64,000 nt of DNA. Source: Polyangiaceae bacterium. GTDB lineage: Bacteria > Myxococcota_A > Polyangia > Polyangiales > Polyangiaceae. The notes beneath the pieces were generated by a model that did not search any database, was not told the origin of the DNA, and was given only the letters and a program-made list of their open reading frames with translations. Positions 42,466-53,437 of the stretch are shown here, piece by piece (within the stretch, counting starts at the first letter, position 1; every line of letters starts with the position of its first letter). Both the position numbers and the translations under genes were made by a program. The stretch spans positions 248,001 through 312,000 of the forward strand of contig JAHBVY010000004.1 of assembly GCA_019637265.1 (NCBI GenBank), written 5' to 3'.

Positions 42466-44187
42466 CTACAGGGTGGCCGCGTCGTCGACCAACGGGGCCC
42501 ACGGGATCGCCTCCGTGAAGACTTGGCCCGGAGCTGCCACGAACACGAAGCGCACGCGGTCACCTTGACGCTTCTTGTCATGAGCGATGAGCCGCGCCGC
42601 GGCGCCCAGCTGATGTGCGGCGGGGTCGGTGGGCAAGCCCAGGCGCGCGAGCAGCGCCTCCACGCGCGTGGCCAGGGCGGCGGGCGTGTGGCCACGGCGG
42701 ACGCCGAGCCGAAGCGCCGCCACCAGACCGACGCTCACCGCTTCCCCGTGGGTGAGCCGCCCGTAGCCCCCGTGCGCCTCCACCGCGTGCCCCAGGGTGT
42801 GCCCCAGATTCAGGTGGGCGCGAGGGCCACGCTCATGGGGATCCAAGCTGACGATGCGCGCCTTCACCCGCACCGAGCGCTCCACCACCGGCGCGAGCCG
42901 CAGCGGGTCACGCCAAGCCTCCGGGGGCTCGGACTCGAGCAGCTCGAGCAGCGCTGGATCGCCGATCAGCGCCGTCTTCACCACCTCCGCCAGCGCGCTC
43001 ACCAAGCCGCGCTCGGGCTCCGTCGCGAGCAGCGCCACGTCGCACAGCACCCCCGAAGGCTGCCAGAAGGCGCCCACGGCGTTCTTCGCCGCGCCGAGAT
43101 CGACGCCCGTCTTCCCGCCTACGGAGGCGTCCACCATCGCGAGCAGGGTGCTCGGGAGCCCGACCCAACGCACGCCGCGCATCCACGTCGCCGCCGCGAA
43201 GCCCGTCACGTCGCTGACCACACCGCCGCCTAGCGCCAGCAGGAGCCCGCGCCGATCGAGCCCGATCTCCAGGCAACGCTGATACAGCGGCGCGAGCGCC
43301 GCGAGCGCCTTGTGCTCTTCTCCCGGAGCGAGGACATGCGCCGTTTCCTCACGGAATCGATCTACAGCCAGTGAAACTGACGAATCCTCTGGTTCCGCGC
43401 GGAACCCAGCACTAGCCAGCTCTCCCTGACTAGAATCTATTTCCTTACGATAATTTTCAGAGCCACCCGGTGCACCCAACTCGCGCGCCAGCCCCCGGCG
43501 GAGCGCCCCGTGGTGGCGCTCCACGTTCTCGTCGGTCACCCACAGCGCGCCCGTGACCGCCGGCCGGAGGCTCCGAATCAGCCGCGGGAGCTGCTCCGCG
43601 AGCAAGCCGTGCCCCACCCAGACGCCATAGCTCTCGAGCCCAGACGCCACGAGGACCGGCGGCCTCTGCCAAAGCGCGAGGCAAGCCTCCGCCGCCTCAT
43701 CCACGGCGAGCCCATCCACCTCCAGCTGATGGTGCGCCTCCCCGTAGCTCGCCGCCCGCTGCTCGAGCAGCGCTTCGATCCGCGCTCGCGGGTCTCTACC
43801 TCGAAGCAGCGGGCGCACCTCGTGAGACGCCGTCAAGCGCCGCGTGAGCTCCTCCGCCGATGCCCTGAGGCACACCACCAGAGCCCGCTCGAGCACCCAG
43901 AGCCGCAACGCGCGACTCAACAGCGCACCGCCACCGAGCGCGATCACCCGCCGCTTCGCGCCGCTCGAGGCGTCGCTCAGGAGCTCGCGCAGCGTGCGCT
44001 CCTCCAGCTCACGGAACGTCGATTCTCCACGTTGAAACAGCGCCTCGAGCGAGCCATGCCGCGCCTCGATCAGCGCGTCCAGGTCGATGAGCTCGGCGCC
44101 CGCTCGCGCCGCCACCCTGCGCCCGAGCGTCGTCTTCCCCACGCCCATGAACCCGGTGAGCACGAGCGGGCAGTCAGGGTCCGTCAC
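42466..44187 (-). CDS. aroKB: Fused shikimate kinase / 3-dehydroquinate synthase
   Basis: Bifunctional shikimate-pathway enzyme, 573 residues from a GTG at 44187; the frame opens at a TTG at 44229. The AroK part (about 1-165) has the P-loop GFMGVGKTTLGR, DLDALIEARHG, FRELEERTLRELL, ALGGGAL and lid RPLLRGRDPRARI. The AroB part has LGGGVVSDVTGFAAATW, LPSTLLAMVDASVGGKTGV, LAEVVKTALI and the zinc-site LNLGHTLGHAVEA with HGEAVSVGL. About 40 residues (SENYRKEIDSSQGELASAGF onward) are inserted in AroB's nucleotide-binding domain, encoded by AT-richer DNA (43360-43470) containing the palindrome GGTTCCGCGCGGAACC (43391-43406). Confidence 0.95.
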   Translation of the reverse strand: MTDPDCPLVLTGFMGVGKTTLGRRVAARAGAELIDLDALIEARHGSLEALFQRGESTFRELEERTLRELLSDASSGAKRRVIALGGGALLSRALRLWVLERALVVCLRASAEELTRRLTASHEVRPLLRGRDPRARIEALLEQRAASYGEAHHQLEVDGLAVDEAAEACLALWQRPPVLVASGLESYGVWVGHGLLAEQLPRLIRSLRPAVTGALWVTDENVERHHGALRRGLARELGAPGGSENYRKEIDSSQGELASAGFRAEPEDSSVSLAVDRFREETAHVLAPGEEHKALAALAPLYQRCLEIGLDRRGLLLALGGGVVSDVTGFAAATWMRGVRWVGLPSTLLAMVDASVGGKTGVDLGAAKNAVGAFWQPSGVLCDVALLATEPERGLVSALAEVVKTALIGDPALLELLESEPPEAWRDPLRLAPVVERSVRVKARIVSLDPHERGPRAHLNLGHTLGHAVEAHGGYGRLTHGEAVSVGLVAALRLGVRRGHTPAALATRVEALLARLGLPTDPAAHQLGAAARLIAHDKKRQGDRVRFVFVAAPGQVFTEAIPWAPLVDDAATL

Positions 44188-44278
44188 ACGGAGCACGCTA
44201 CGAAGCGGGTCGCCCGAGCGCAAACCCAACGACTGTTAGTCAGCTAGCCTGATGCAGGTTCTCTCGTCATGCTCGGGC

Positions 44279-44581
44279 ATGCACCGGCTCGAGCTCCAGG
44301 AGCAACCCGACGCGGTGGCGCTCCGCGTGTTCGCCAAGCCGCGCGCCAGCCGGAGCCGTGTGCTCGGGGTGCGCGAGGGGGCGCTGGAGGTCGCGCTCGC
44401 AGCGCCCCCGGTGGACGGCGCCGCGAATCAGGAGCTGGTGGCCACCTTGGCGCGGGCCCTCGGCGTGCCGCGGCGCCAGGTGGAGCTGGTGCGGGGGGAC
44501 ACGTCGAAGCACAAGCTGGTGCGGGTCCAGGGTTTGGGGGTTGGGGAGCTCCGGGAGCGGCTGGCCGGCGCAACCAAGTAG
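44279..44581 (+). CDS. DUF167 (YggU-family) protein
   Basis: 100 residues from the ATG at 44279 (MHRLELQEQPDAVALRVFAK). The family pattern is clear: VFAKPRASRSRVLGVREGAL, VALAAPPVDGAANQELVATL, LGVPRRQVELVRGDTSKHKLV. YggU proteins are small, soluble and of unknown function. The segment VRVQGLGVGELRERL is encoded by GGTTTGGGGGTTGGGG, a dispersed-motif copy within the gene. It is divergent from aroKB; the gap between the starts is about 90 bp. Confidence 0.9.
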   Translation: MHRLELQEQPDAVALRVFAKPRASRSRVLGVREGALEVALAAPPVDGAANQELVATLARALGVPRRQVELVRGDTSKHKLVRVQGLGVGELRERLAGATK

Positions 44582-44897
44582 CCTGGAGCCAGCTCCCATC
44601 GTCTCCCGGCGCCTTCGTTCTGCCGCGGAGCGCCGCTCAGCGCACCCGAACCCCCCAAAACAAGCCTGAAGCCATAATACACTGCGGCCACGTGTCGCCA
44701 GGACGACAACGGCTTGCCGTTGGTCGTCCTCAAATCCAGCAACTAGAGCGACGCGAAGGAAGCAGCGCCGAGCAGAGGACCAGGAAAACCGCGCCCTCGC
44801 CCCGCACGGGGGCGGTTTCCCGGGTCCGTCTTTCGGCGAACTGATCGCCGCTCTAGGCTCGCGGGGACGACGGCGTTTTCGGTAAGCTCCGGTCGGC
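44582..44897. other. Intergenic region upstream of dapF
   Basis: 316 bp. It holds a CCCCCCAAAA tract (44649-44661) and then the three-hairpin element (44700-44857). No reading frame of note is present. Confidence 0.6.
44700..44857 (+). ncRNA. Three-hairpin intergenic element, copy 2 (upstream of dapF)
   Basis: Hairpin 1: AGGACGAC/GTCGTCCT with inner AACGG/CCGTT and loop CTTG. Hairpin 2: from GGACCAGGAAAACCGC to GCGGTTTCCCGGGTCC. Hairpin 3: CGGCGA/TCGCCG around ACTGA. The final TCGCCGCTCTAGG is shared with copy 1. It ends 41 bp before the dapF ATG. Differences between copies in the stems tend to keep pairing, which suggests selection on structure or recent spread from a structured source. Function is unproven. 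Confidence 0.7.
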
Positions 44898-45733
<836 letters not shown>

Positions 45734-45734
<1 letters not shown>

Positions 45735-47428
45735 TGGACGGGAAGCTGTCCATCGTCGCGATCGTCGGTGACCCTGACCAAGCGGCGCTGTTCGTCCGCG
45801 TGTTCGAGGCCGCGGGCGATCACTGCGTGGTGGCGGAGGACCTCACCGAGGGCTTGGCGGAGGCATCGCACGCGGTGCCCGACCTGGTGTTCGTGGAGGT
45901 GGCGCTCGGCGCGGGCGGCGGGGTCGCCTTGATCCATCACCTGCGCGCGCTGGCTCCAAGCGCGGTGATCTACGCGATGGCGCCGGAGGCGCAGGTGCGC
46001 TTGGCGGCGGAGGCCGTGGCGCTCGGCGCCGCCGGGCTGTTGGTGCTGCCAGCGAGCGGCGATGAGCTGCTCACGGTGGCCGCGCTGGTGCGCTCGCGGA
46101 TCGCAGAGCGGGCCCAGCTGGAGCAGGTGACGCGAGAGGCCGAGGCGGCGCGGACGGCGCTCGACTACCTAGCGCGCATCGCTGAGCTAGGCAGAGAAAC
46201 TGACCGTAGTGCCGCGGCGCGTGGCCTCGCGCGGCTCTTCATGGAGGCGGCTCACGCGAGCTCGGCCTGGGTCTACCTACCCACCAGCGATCGCGATCGG
46301 CAGCTGATGTGCGCGGCGACGGTGGGTGAGGGGCTCAGCGCGCCGAGCTTCTGTGAGGAGCTGGAGCTGTCGAGCTTCGCCGCCCAGGCGCACCTCCTGG
46401 AGCTGCCGCTCGCCGCGGGCAGCGTGCGGAGCGGCTTCGTGTTGCTCGGTGGTACGTCTCCCGAACAAGAGCGCCTGGCGGCGTGGCTCGCGACTCAGGC
46501 AGCGACGGCGCTCGCCTGGGTGGCCGAGCGCGAGCACTCGCACAGCGGCGCGATGAAGGATCCTTCCTCCAGCGCCTACACCTTCGCTTACTTCGTGGAC
46601 GTCGCGGGCCGCGAGATAGACAAAGCGCGGCGCCACGGCAGGCGCTTCGCCCTCGCCACCATCTCGGCTGACGGCCCCGGCGCGCTCCGCGCGGAGGCGG
46701 TGGAGCAGATGCTCTCCGCGGTGCGCGACACCGACGTGCTGGCGCGCGTGGACGGTGGTGAGTTCTACTTACTGTTGCCGGAGACGGGCGGCATCGGCGC
46801 CCACACCTGCCGTCGCCGGGTGCTGCGCCGCGGCGCCGCCGTCGCGCGGCGCCCGGGTGATATCCAAGAGGAGCTGGTGATGGGCGTCGCCACCTACCCT
46901 CACGACGGGACCGACCTCTCACGCCTGCTCCGCGCCGCCAAGCACCGCGCCGACGTGAGCCGGCGCTCAGTGGTGAAGCAGCTCGAGCGTACGTCAGGCA
47001 CACTGTCTGATGTGCTGGAGGCGCTGCTGTGGGAGGCAGGCGCGCCCGGCGCCGAGCAGCCGCGCATCATCGAGCTGCCCCAGATGGACTTCTTGGGGGT
47101 CTCCGTCGCCGCGGTGACGGACGCCGTGCGCTCTGGGCGCACGCGGGTGGTGGTCACGCAGCGGAGCGGGGTGAGCGTGGGGATGGCGGTGAAGGCGCAG
47201 CTGCGGGAGCGCGAAGGGGTGGAGTTCACCGCGGTGGACCTGAGTGAGGAGCTGGGGCTCGCTGACCTCGAGCTGATGGCGGTGGTCGCGGAGCACGGCT
47301 CTTATCTGCTCTTCGGGCGCGTGCTGCGCGGCGGGGTGATCCGCGCGGTGCACGCCTCGGACCCGGCGCTGGTGGACTGGGTGATTGACCGTTTGGGTGA
47401 GGCCGCGGGCCTCCGGCTGATGGAGTAG
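45734..47428 (+). CDS. Degenerate receiver-GAF-GGDEF-like signalling protein
   Basis: 564 residues, start ATG at 45734 overlapping the dapF stop. Residues 1-120 have a receiver-like fold, but the phospho-acceptor position reads VFVEVALGAGGG with Glu in place of Asp. A GAF-like region (about 160-270) follows. The third region resembles GGDEF: IDKARRHGRRFALATISADG, ARVDGGEFYLLLPETGG (signature reduced to DGGEF) and MGVATYPHDGTDLSRLLRAA. The C-terminal 130 residues (LGVSVAAVTDAVRSGRTRVV) are not recognised. A cyclase activity is unlikely; a structural or regulatory role is more plausible. Confidence 0.75.
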
Positions 47429-47430
47429 GC

Positions 47431-49161
47431 ATGTCGCGCTCGGTGCTGGTGGTGGACTTCGATCTCGACGCGCTGGGTGAGCTGGCCTCCGCGCTGCGCA
47501 CCCGCGGGCTCGACGTCTCGGTGGCGACGGACCCCGAGCGCGCCGTGGAGCGGGCGCGGCGGCTGCGCCCGGATGTGCTCGTCCTCACCGAGCAAGTGGC
47601 GACGGAGAGCGATCTGATCGCGCGTTTTGCGGCGGATCGTGGCCTCCGGCGCCTGCCCGGCTTCGTGCTGGTGGCGGCTTACAGCGAGCGCTTTCCGGAG
47701 CCCTTCACCCCGCCCGCTGACCATACGGCGGAGGCCAAGCGCCTGGCGGCCATGGCGCCGCTCAATAGCCTGCCGCCTGGCGAACCCCCAAACCCGCTCG
47801 GGGAAGACTGGAGCGCACCGGATGCGCTGGTCGCAGACCATTCCCGCAGCGCGCCGTCCGTCGACCTGACCGCCAATCCCATCAGCTCATCTGTCCACTA
47901 CGGGAGCAGCTCATCAGGCCCCTCCAGCGCGCCGCCCGTCAGCTCATCTGCTCACTCCGCCTCAGGCCCCTCCAGCGCTCCGCCCGTCAGCTCACCCGTG
48001 AGCGCCCCGCAGAGCGGCGTCAGCAGCGCGCCACCCTCCGGGCCCAGCGCGGCCTTCGTGCCGCTCCTGCTTGGCGACGTGGACCTCATCGCGCGGCGCG
48101 TGATGGCGCTGCCCAAGCAGCGCGCCCGCGACGTGAAGGCGGAGAGCGGCGATTTCCGCGGGGATTTAGATCAAGTCAGCGTGATGGACTTGTTGCAGCT
48201 GCTCGGCATGAACCAGCGCACGGGTGCGCTCATCCTCACCACGCGGAGCGGCATCGGCGAGGTGCGGCTCCAGAGCGGCGAGATCGTGGACGCGGTGTAT
48301 CGCCAGCTCGAGGGTGAGAAGGCGCTTTATCGCCTGTTTGGGGAGCGCGAAGGGAGCTTCACCTTCACGAGCGGCTACGCCTCGGCGCTCCGGCGCGTGC
48401 AGGTGCCGACGCACACGCTCTTGATGGAGGGGATGCGGCGCGTGGATGAGGTGCGCGTGGCGCGGGACGCGCTGCCGAGCAGCGACGCGCTCCTGCTCTT
48501 GTGCCCGGCGGGGGAGCGCGCACCGGAGATCGAGCGGGTGGTGAGCGATGCCTTGGCGTCACCGCGCACGGTGGACGAGCTGCTCGATGAGCTGCCGCAA
48601 GGCGACCTGGAGGTGCTGCTCGCGCTGCGCTCGATGCTCAGTCAGGGGCTCGTACGGTTGATCCCGAAGGGCGCGGTGCAGGCGGTGCTCGCCGAGCCGG
48701 AGCAGCAGTCCGTGCTGGCGGCGATGGTGGCGCGGCTCGCGCGGCCAGGTTTCGCCGGCAATCCACGGATTTTGTTCGCGGCCACCCCCGCGCGCCTGGC
48801 TGGCTTCGGTCACGCGACGCGGCGCATCGCCGATGCGGTGCCGCCCCAAGAGCCGACCCCCGCGGCGCCGGTGCCCCACCTGCTCGCGTCGCTGCGCATC
48901 GGGGAGCAAGAGCTCGACGTGGTGGCGCTGCCAACGCTCGAGGCCTACGCGCCGCTTTGGTCACTCAGCCTGCCCGGATCCGCCGCCGTGGTGCGCCTCG
49001 ACGAGCACGACTGCCCCGCGCTGGAGGAGGCCTGCGCCGTCACCGAGGTGCCGCTGCTCGAGGCCTACGCGCTGCTCGGCGACGTGGATGAGGCCGACCC
49101 AGTGCAGGTCGCCGCGCTGCTCCGCGCGAGCGTGGAGCAAGTGGCCGGGCAGGGCCCGTGA
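47431..49161 (+). CDS. Receiver-like / PATAN (DUF4388) protein
   Basis: 576 residues, 2 bp after the previous stop. Residues 1-90 resemble a receiver (SVLVVDFDLDALGELASALR), but the expected phospho-Asp is replaced in VLVLTEQVATES. A Ser/Pro-rich linker (about 110-205) contains imperfect repeats (SGPSSAPPVSS). The PATAN domain follows: GDFRGDLDQVSVMDLLQLLG, MNQRTGALILTTRSGIGEV, GSFTFTSGYA. The C-terminus (RIGEQELDVVALPTLEAYAP) vaguely resembles a degenerate small-GTPase fold, a weak guess. It likely functions with the preceding gene product. Confidence 0.75.
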   Translation: MSRSVLVVDFDLDALGELASALRTRGLDVSVATDPERAVERARRLRPDVLVLTEQVATESDLIARFAADRGLRRLPGFVLVAAYSERFPEPFTPPADHTAEAKRLAAMAPLNSLPPGEPPNPLGEDWSAPDALVADHSRSAPSVDLTANPISSSVHYGSSSSGPSSAPPVSSSAHSASGPSSAPPVSSPVSAPQSGVSSAPPSGPSAAFVPLLLGDVDLIARRVMALPKQRARDVKAESGDFRGDLDQVSVMDLLQLLGMNQRTGALILTTRSGIGEVRLQSGEIVDAVYRQLEGEKALYRLFGEREGSFTFTSGYASALRRVQVPTHTLLMEGMRRVDEVRVARDALPSSDALLLLCPAGERAPEIERVVSDALASPRTVDELLDELPQGDLEVLLALRSMLSQGLVRLIPKGAVQAVLAEPEQQSVLAAMVARLARPGFAGNPRILFAATPARLAGFGHATRRIADAVPPQEPTPAAPVPHLLASLRIGEQELDVVALPTLEAYAPLWSLSLPGSAAVVRLDEHDCPALEEACAVTEVPLLEAYALLGDVDEADPVQVAALLRASVEQVAGQGP

Positions 49162-49281
49162 GAATCACTGACGATTGACGGATCCCTCTGCCGGGCGCTG
49201 TGTGCTTCGGTCTTCCGGGGTGTTGGCGCTCGGTGTGCGAGGCGTGGACGAACGCGTGGACCGCAGGACCCTGCGCGTTTG

Positions 49282-49306
49282 TTTTTTGGGGGTTGGACGG
49301 CACCGC
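49282..49306. repeat. Dispersed motif, 25-nt copy
   Basis: TTTTTTGGGGGTTGGACGGC then ACCGC, the exact reverse complement of 14393-14417. It lies about 125 bp upstream of leuB. Confidence 0.85.
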
Positions 49307-49361
49307 GATGGGTGACGCTGCTCGATCATGCGGGTCGGCGACGCGCGGCGTTGGGGTGCCC

Positions 49362-49389
49362 TTTCGAGCGTACAGCCCTGCACTATACT
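49362..49389 (+). promoter_or_regulatory. Candidate sigma-70-type promoter of leuB
   Basis: TTTCGA, a 16-bp spacer, then TATACT, located 40 bp before the leuB ATG. The -10 hexamer is close to consensus; the -35 is weaker. Confidence 0.5.
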
Positions 49390-49429
49390 GCGCATTGAAC
49401 CGTGGAAGCTGCACTCGTATGCAGGCCGC

Positions 49430-50497
49430 ATGGCAGAGAAGCTGATCGCGCTCATCCCTGGTGACGGCATTGGTCCGGAAGTCACGCGTGAGGCGCGACG
49501 GCTCCTCGAGTGGTACCAGGGCCAGGGGCTGCCGCTCACGTTGTGGGACCTCGACCTCGGCGCCGAGCGCTACCTGAAGGACGGCACCACCTTCCCCAAG
49601 GAGGTGTCGGATAAAATCCGCGCGGAATGTAGCGCTGTGTTCCTGGGCGCGCTGGGGGACCCCCGGGTGCCCGACATGAGCCACGCGCGCGATATCCTGT
49701 TCGGGCTCCGTTTTGGCTTCGACCTCTACGCCAACATCCGCCCCGTGCGCGCGCTGAGCGATCGCCTGGTGCCGCTGAAGGGCCGCACCCGCGCCGACGT
49801 GGACTTCGTGGTGTTCCGTGAGAACACGGAGGGTGTTTACGTCGGCGTGGGCGGGCAAGTGCGCCGCGGCACGCCCCATGAGATCGCGATCAACGAGGAC
49901 ATCAACACGCGCTTTGGCGTGGAGCGCATCATCGTCGCGGCGTTCGAGCACGCCAAGCAGCACGGGAAGAAGCGCGTGCACATGGCCGACAAATCCAACG
50001 CCATGCGCCACGCCCACGAGCTGTGGCTTCGCGTGTTCGATGAGGTGGGGCAGCGTTACCCTGGCATCGAGCGGCAGCACGTCTACGTGGACGCTCTCTG
50101 CCTCTACCTGCTGCAAGATCCGAGTCAGTTCGAGGTCGTCGTCACCAACAACCTCTTCGGCGACATCGTCACCGATTTGGGCGCTGGCCTCCAAGGTGGC
50201 CTCGGCATGGCTTGCTCCGCCAACGTGCACCCCGCGGACCCCACGCGGCTCGGCCTGTTCGAGCCAGTGCACGGCTCCGCCCCACCCCTCGCTGGCAAGA
50301 ACGTCGCCAACCCGTTCGCGTCCCTACTCACCGTGGGCGCACTGTTGAGCCACCTGGGCTACCCAGAGCACGAGCGCCACATCGAGCGCGCCATCACCGA
50401 GGCGGTGGACAGCGGCCAAGTGACGCGTGATTTAGGCGGTGACCTGACCACCACTCAGGCCGCCGACTGGGTGATCGAGCGCATCAAGACGGCGTGA
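49430..50497 (+). CDS. leuB: 3-isopropylmalate dehydrogenase-family enzyme
   Basis: 355 residues from the ATG at 49430 (MAEKLIALIPGDGIGPEVTR). NAD-dependent decarboxylating dehydrogenase fold: LYANIRPVRALSDRL, VVFRENTEGVYVG, MADKSNAM, NNLFGDIVTDLGAGLQGGLG and FEPVHGSAPPLAGKNVANPF. The pattern fits LeuB of leucine synthesis best; isocitrate, homoisocitrate or tartrate dehydrogenases share many of these residues, so specificity is inferred. No other leucine genes are adjacent. It stands alone between two regulatory proteins and a convergent LysR gene. Confidence 0.85.
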   Translation: MAEKLIALIPGDGIGPEVTREARRLLEWYQGQGLPLTLWDLDLGAERYLKDGTTFPKEVSDKIRAECSAVFLGALGDPRVPDMSHARDILFGLRFGFDLYANIRPVRALSDRLVPLKGRTRADVDFVVFRENTEGVYVGVGGQVRRGTPHEIAINEDINTRFGVERIIVAAFEHAKQHGKKRVHMADKSNAMRHAHELWLRVFDEVGQRYPGIERQHVYVDALCLYLLQDPSQFEVVVTNNLFGDIVTDLGAGLQGGLGMACSANVHPADPTRLGLFEPVHGSAPPLAGKNVANPFASLLTVGALLSHLGYPEHERHIERAITEAVDSGQVTRDLGGDLTTTQAADWVIERIKTA

Positions 50498-50513
50498 GCT
50501 GCGCCTCGAGACC

Positions 50514-51428
50514 TCATGGGTGCGCGGCCTCGGGTGGGCTGGCGGCGCGCTCCAGGGCGCGCGTCACTTGCTCTGCCACCGCGCGGATCCGCGGCACGGC
50601 GAGCGCGGATTTGGCTGCGACGAGGTGGAGGCTCGAGCGCGCGTGGGGACCAAGGTCGAGGTGGAGGCGCTGGAGGGCGCTTCTGTGATGGGCCGCGTGC
50701 GGCAGCGCGAGGTGACTCACGGCGAGGAAGATGGCGCCGACCGACGCCTCTGCCGCGCGGATTTGAATCAGGAAATCGTCAGAGGCAAAGACCGGTGTGA
50801 AGCCGGGTAGCATCTCAGTGAGCTCACGATTGGGGCTCAAGGTGTCATATGGCGGTGCCCAAGCGATGAAGCCGATGTCGGCCAAGGTGTGAGGCCGGGG
50901 GAGGCGCGCGATGTACTCAGGGGTGGCGAAGGCGTCAGCCTCTAACTCGACCCGCGCCACCTCGACGAGGTCGCGCTGAGTGGGTGGCCGCGTGCGCAGC
51001 GCGAGGTCAGCCTCACGCCGTATCAGATCCAGGTAGTCGACGCGCGACTGGACGTGGAGGCGCACGAAGGGGAGCTTCGTCGCCAGCTCGCCCGCGAGCG
51101 GCGCGATGATGCTGTAGGCCATGCCGGGGGGCGCTGTGATGCGCACGACCCCGCGGGGTCGCAGATCATCCCCGGTGACGAGCGGCTCGATCTCTCGAGC
51201 CCACTCGGCCATCCGCTTCGCGGGATCGATGAGCCGCTCGCCAAGCGCGGTGGGCGTGAACCCCCGCACGCTGCGCTCGAACAGCGCCGCCCCGAGCTGA
51301 TCTTCCAGCTGAGCGATGCGGCGCGAGACGGTCGGCTGCGACAGCCGAAGCTGCCGAGCCGCCTTCAAGGTGCTCCCGGCCTCCACGACCGCCAGGAACA
51401 GGCGAAGATCGTCCCAAGGTATATTCAC
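50514..51428 (-). CDS. LysR-family transcriptional regulator
   Basis: 304 residues, GTG start (NIPWDDLRLFLAVVEAGSTL). The helix-turn-helix is clear (KAARQLRLSQPTVSRRIAQL, EDQLGAALFERSVRGF) and the substrate-binding part follows (GVVRITAPPGMAYSIIAPLA). The start codon lies inside a perfect 6-bp inverted repeat (51422-51437). The divergent metallo-beta-lactamase lipoprotein gene is the natural target; both share a 66-bp region with two inverted repeats. Confidence 0.92.
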   Translation of the reverse strand: MNIPWDDLRLFLAVVEAGSTLKAARQLRLSQPTVSRRIAQLEDQLGAALFERSVRGFTPTALGERLIDPAKRMAEWAREIEPLVTGDDLRPRGVVRITAPPGMAYSIIAPLAGELATKLPFVRLHVQSRVDYLDLIRREADLALRTRPPTQRDLVEVARVELEADAFATPEYIARLPRPHTLADIGFIAWAPPYDTLSPNRELTEMLPGFTPVFASDDFLIQIRAAEASVGAIFLAVSHLALPHAAHHRSALQRLHLDLGPHARSSLHLVAAKSALAVPRIRAVAEQVTRALERAASPPEAAHP

Positions 51429-51483
51429 TAATGAATAATACCATGCGAACTCTGTCGGTTACGATACATAATCAGTGGGATTA
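51422..51483. promoter_or_regulatory. Divergent LysR operator region
   Basis: TATTCA-CTAA-TGAATA at 51422-51437 overlaps the LysR start codon. TAATC-AGTGG-GATTA at 51469-51483 lies 11 bp before the lipoprotein start. Both are AT-rich palindromes in a GC-rich setting and suit LysR binding. Confidence 0.6.
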
Positions 51484-51494
51484 CCTCTGGGGGC

Positions 51495-52577
51495 ATGACA
51501 CACACCGCTGACCCTGCTCCGAGCCCCGAGATCCACAAAAGTAGCTTGACCGATGGTCCCAGCGAGCCGCGTGCTCCGGGCTCATCCGCGCTGAAACGCG
51601 CGTTCCAGTGCCTCGCCCTGGTTGGCCTCCTCCTGCCGCTGCTCACCTCGTGCAAGGTCTCGAGTCATCCCGTCGCGCCGTCTCCCATGGGCCAGGTGGT
51701 CTCCTCCGATGAGCTGGTCGCGCGGCTCGGCGAGCCAGGGCCCGTCACCGTCGAGACGGTGGTCGCGGCGGAGTGGATGGTGGACCGCGCCGGCCTCATC
51801 AACCTGGACCACGACGAAGCGAAGGCCCACGGGCTGACGTCGGGCGACGAGCCGATCCACATCGCGATGCACGTGCTGCGGCACCCCACGCGCGGGGTGT
51901 ACCTCGTCGACACGGGCGTGGAGCGTGCTTTCCGCACGGATAAAGGTAATGCGCTCATCCGAGGGTTCGTTGGCTCGGCGATGAACGTCGACGCCATGAA
52001 GGTCCACGTCGACACCGCGAGCTACCTCGCCGCGCACCGCATCGAGCCGCGCGGGGTGCTGCTCACCCACCTGCACGTCGATCACCTCACCGGCATGCGC
52101 GACATCCCGAACCAGGTGCCCGTCTACTTGGGGCCCGGAGAAACCGAAGCGCGAGGCTTCATGAACCTGTTCGTCCAAGGCATCACCGACGAAGCGCTCG
52201 AGGGCAAGGGGCCGCTGCTCGAGCTGCAGTACGCACGTGACCCAGCGGGCCGGTTCGCTGGCGTGATCGATCTGTTCGGCGACTCCTCCGTGTTCGCGCT
52301 GTGGGTCCCCGGTCACACCGCAGGCTCCACGGCTTATCTGGCTCGTACCCCTGACGGCCCCGTGTTGATGGTGGGCGACGCATGCCACACCGCGTGGGGC
52401 TGGGAGCACGATGTGGAGCCAGGCACCTTCTCGAACGACCCCGATGAGAGCGTCGTCAGCCTCCGGCGCCTACGCCAACTGGTCGCCGCGCACCCCCACA
52501 TCAACGTGCGCTTGGGCCACCAAACGCTCCCACCCCAAGCTCACGCCAGAGCCTCCCAGACCCCCAAGCAGCCCTGA
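51495..52577 (+). CDS. Metallo-beta-lactamase-fold lipoprotein
   Basis: 360 residues. The N-terminal 50 residues hold a Ser/Pro-rich leader and a hydrophobic segment with lipobox LLTSC (ALVGLLLPLLTSC). The zinc motif THLHVDHLTGM (HxHxDH) is intact, followed by VPGHTAGSTAYLA and MVGDACHTAWGWEHD, giving further ligand His and Asp. The order resembles lactonase-type and glyoxalase-II-like enzymes. A role in hydrolysing a lactone or thioester outside the cytoplasm is inferred. It is divergent from the LysR gene, its probable regulator. Confidence 0.85.
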   Translation: MTHTADPAPSPEIHKSSLTDGPSEPRAPGSSALKRAFQCLALVGLLLPLLTSCKVSSHPVAPSPMGQVVSSDELVARLGEPGPVTVETVVAAEWMVDRAGLINLDHDEAKAHGLTSGDEPIHIAMHVLRHPTRGVYLVDTGVERAFRTDKGNALIRGFVGSAMNVDAMKVHVDTASYLAAHRIEPRGVLLTHLHVDHLTGMRDIPNQVPVYLGPGETEARGFMNLFVQGITDEALEGKGPLLELQYARDPAGRFAGVIDLFGDSSVFALWVPGHTAGSTAYLARTPDGPVLMVGDACHTAWGWEHDVEPGTFSNDPDESVVSLRRLRQLVAAHPHINVRLGHQTLPPQAHARASQTPKQP

Positions 52578-52609
52578 GCCGCCCAGCTCCGCTGGGGGAG
52601 TCTGGCCCG

Positions 52610-53347
<738 letters not shown>

Positions 53348-53437
53348 CCCACCAAGTCATTTGGCGCCGCTCCTCCCAGGCCCTCGCGCGCCAACGCGAC
53401 GACAGGGTCAACTTCGCTAACCGGAGATCCAGCTTCG

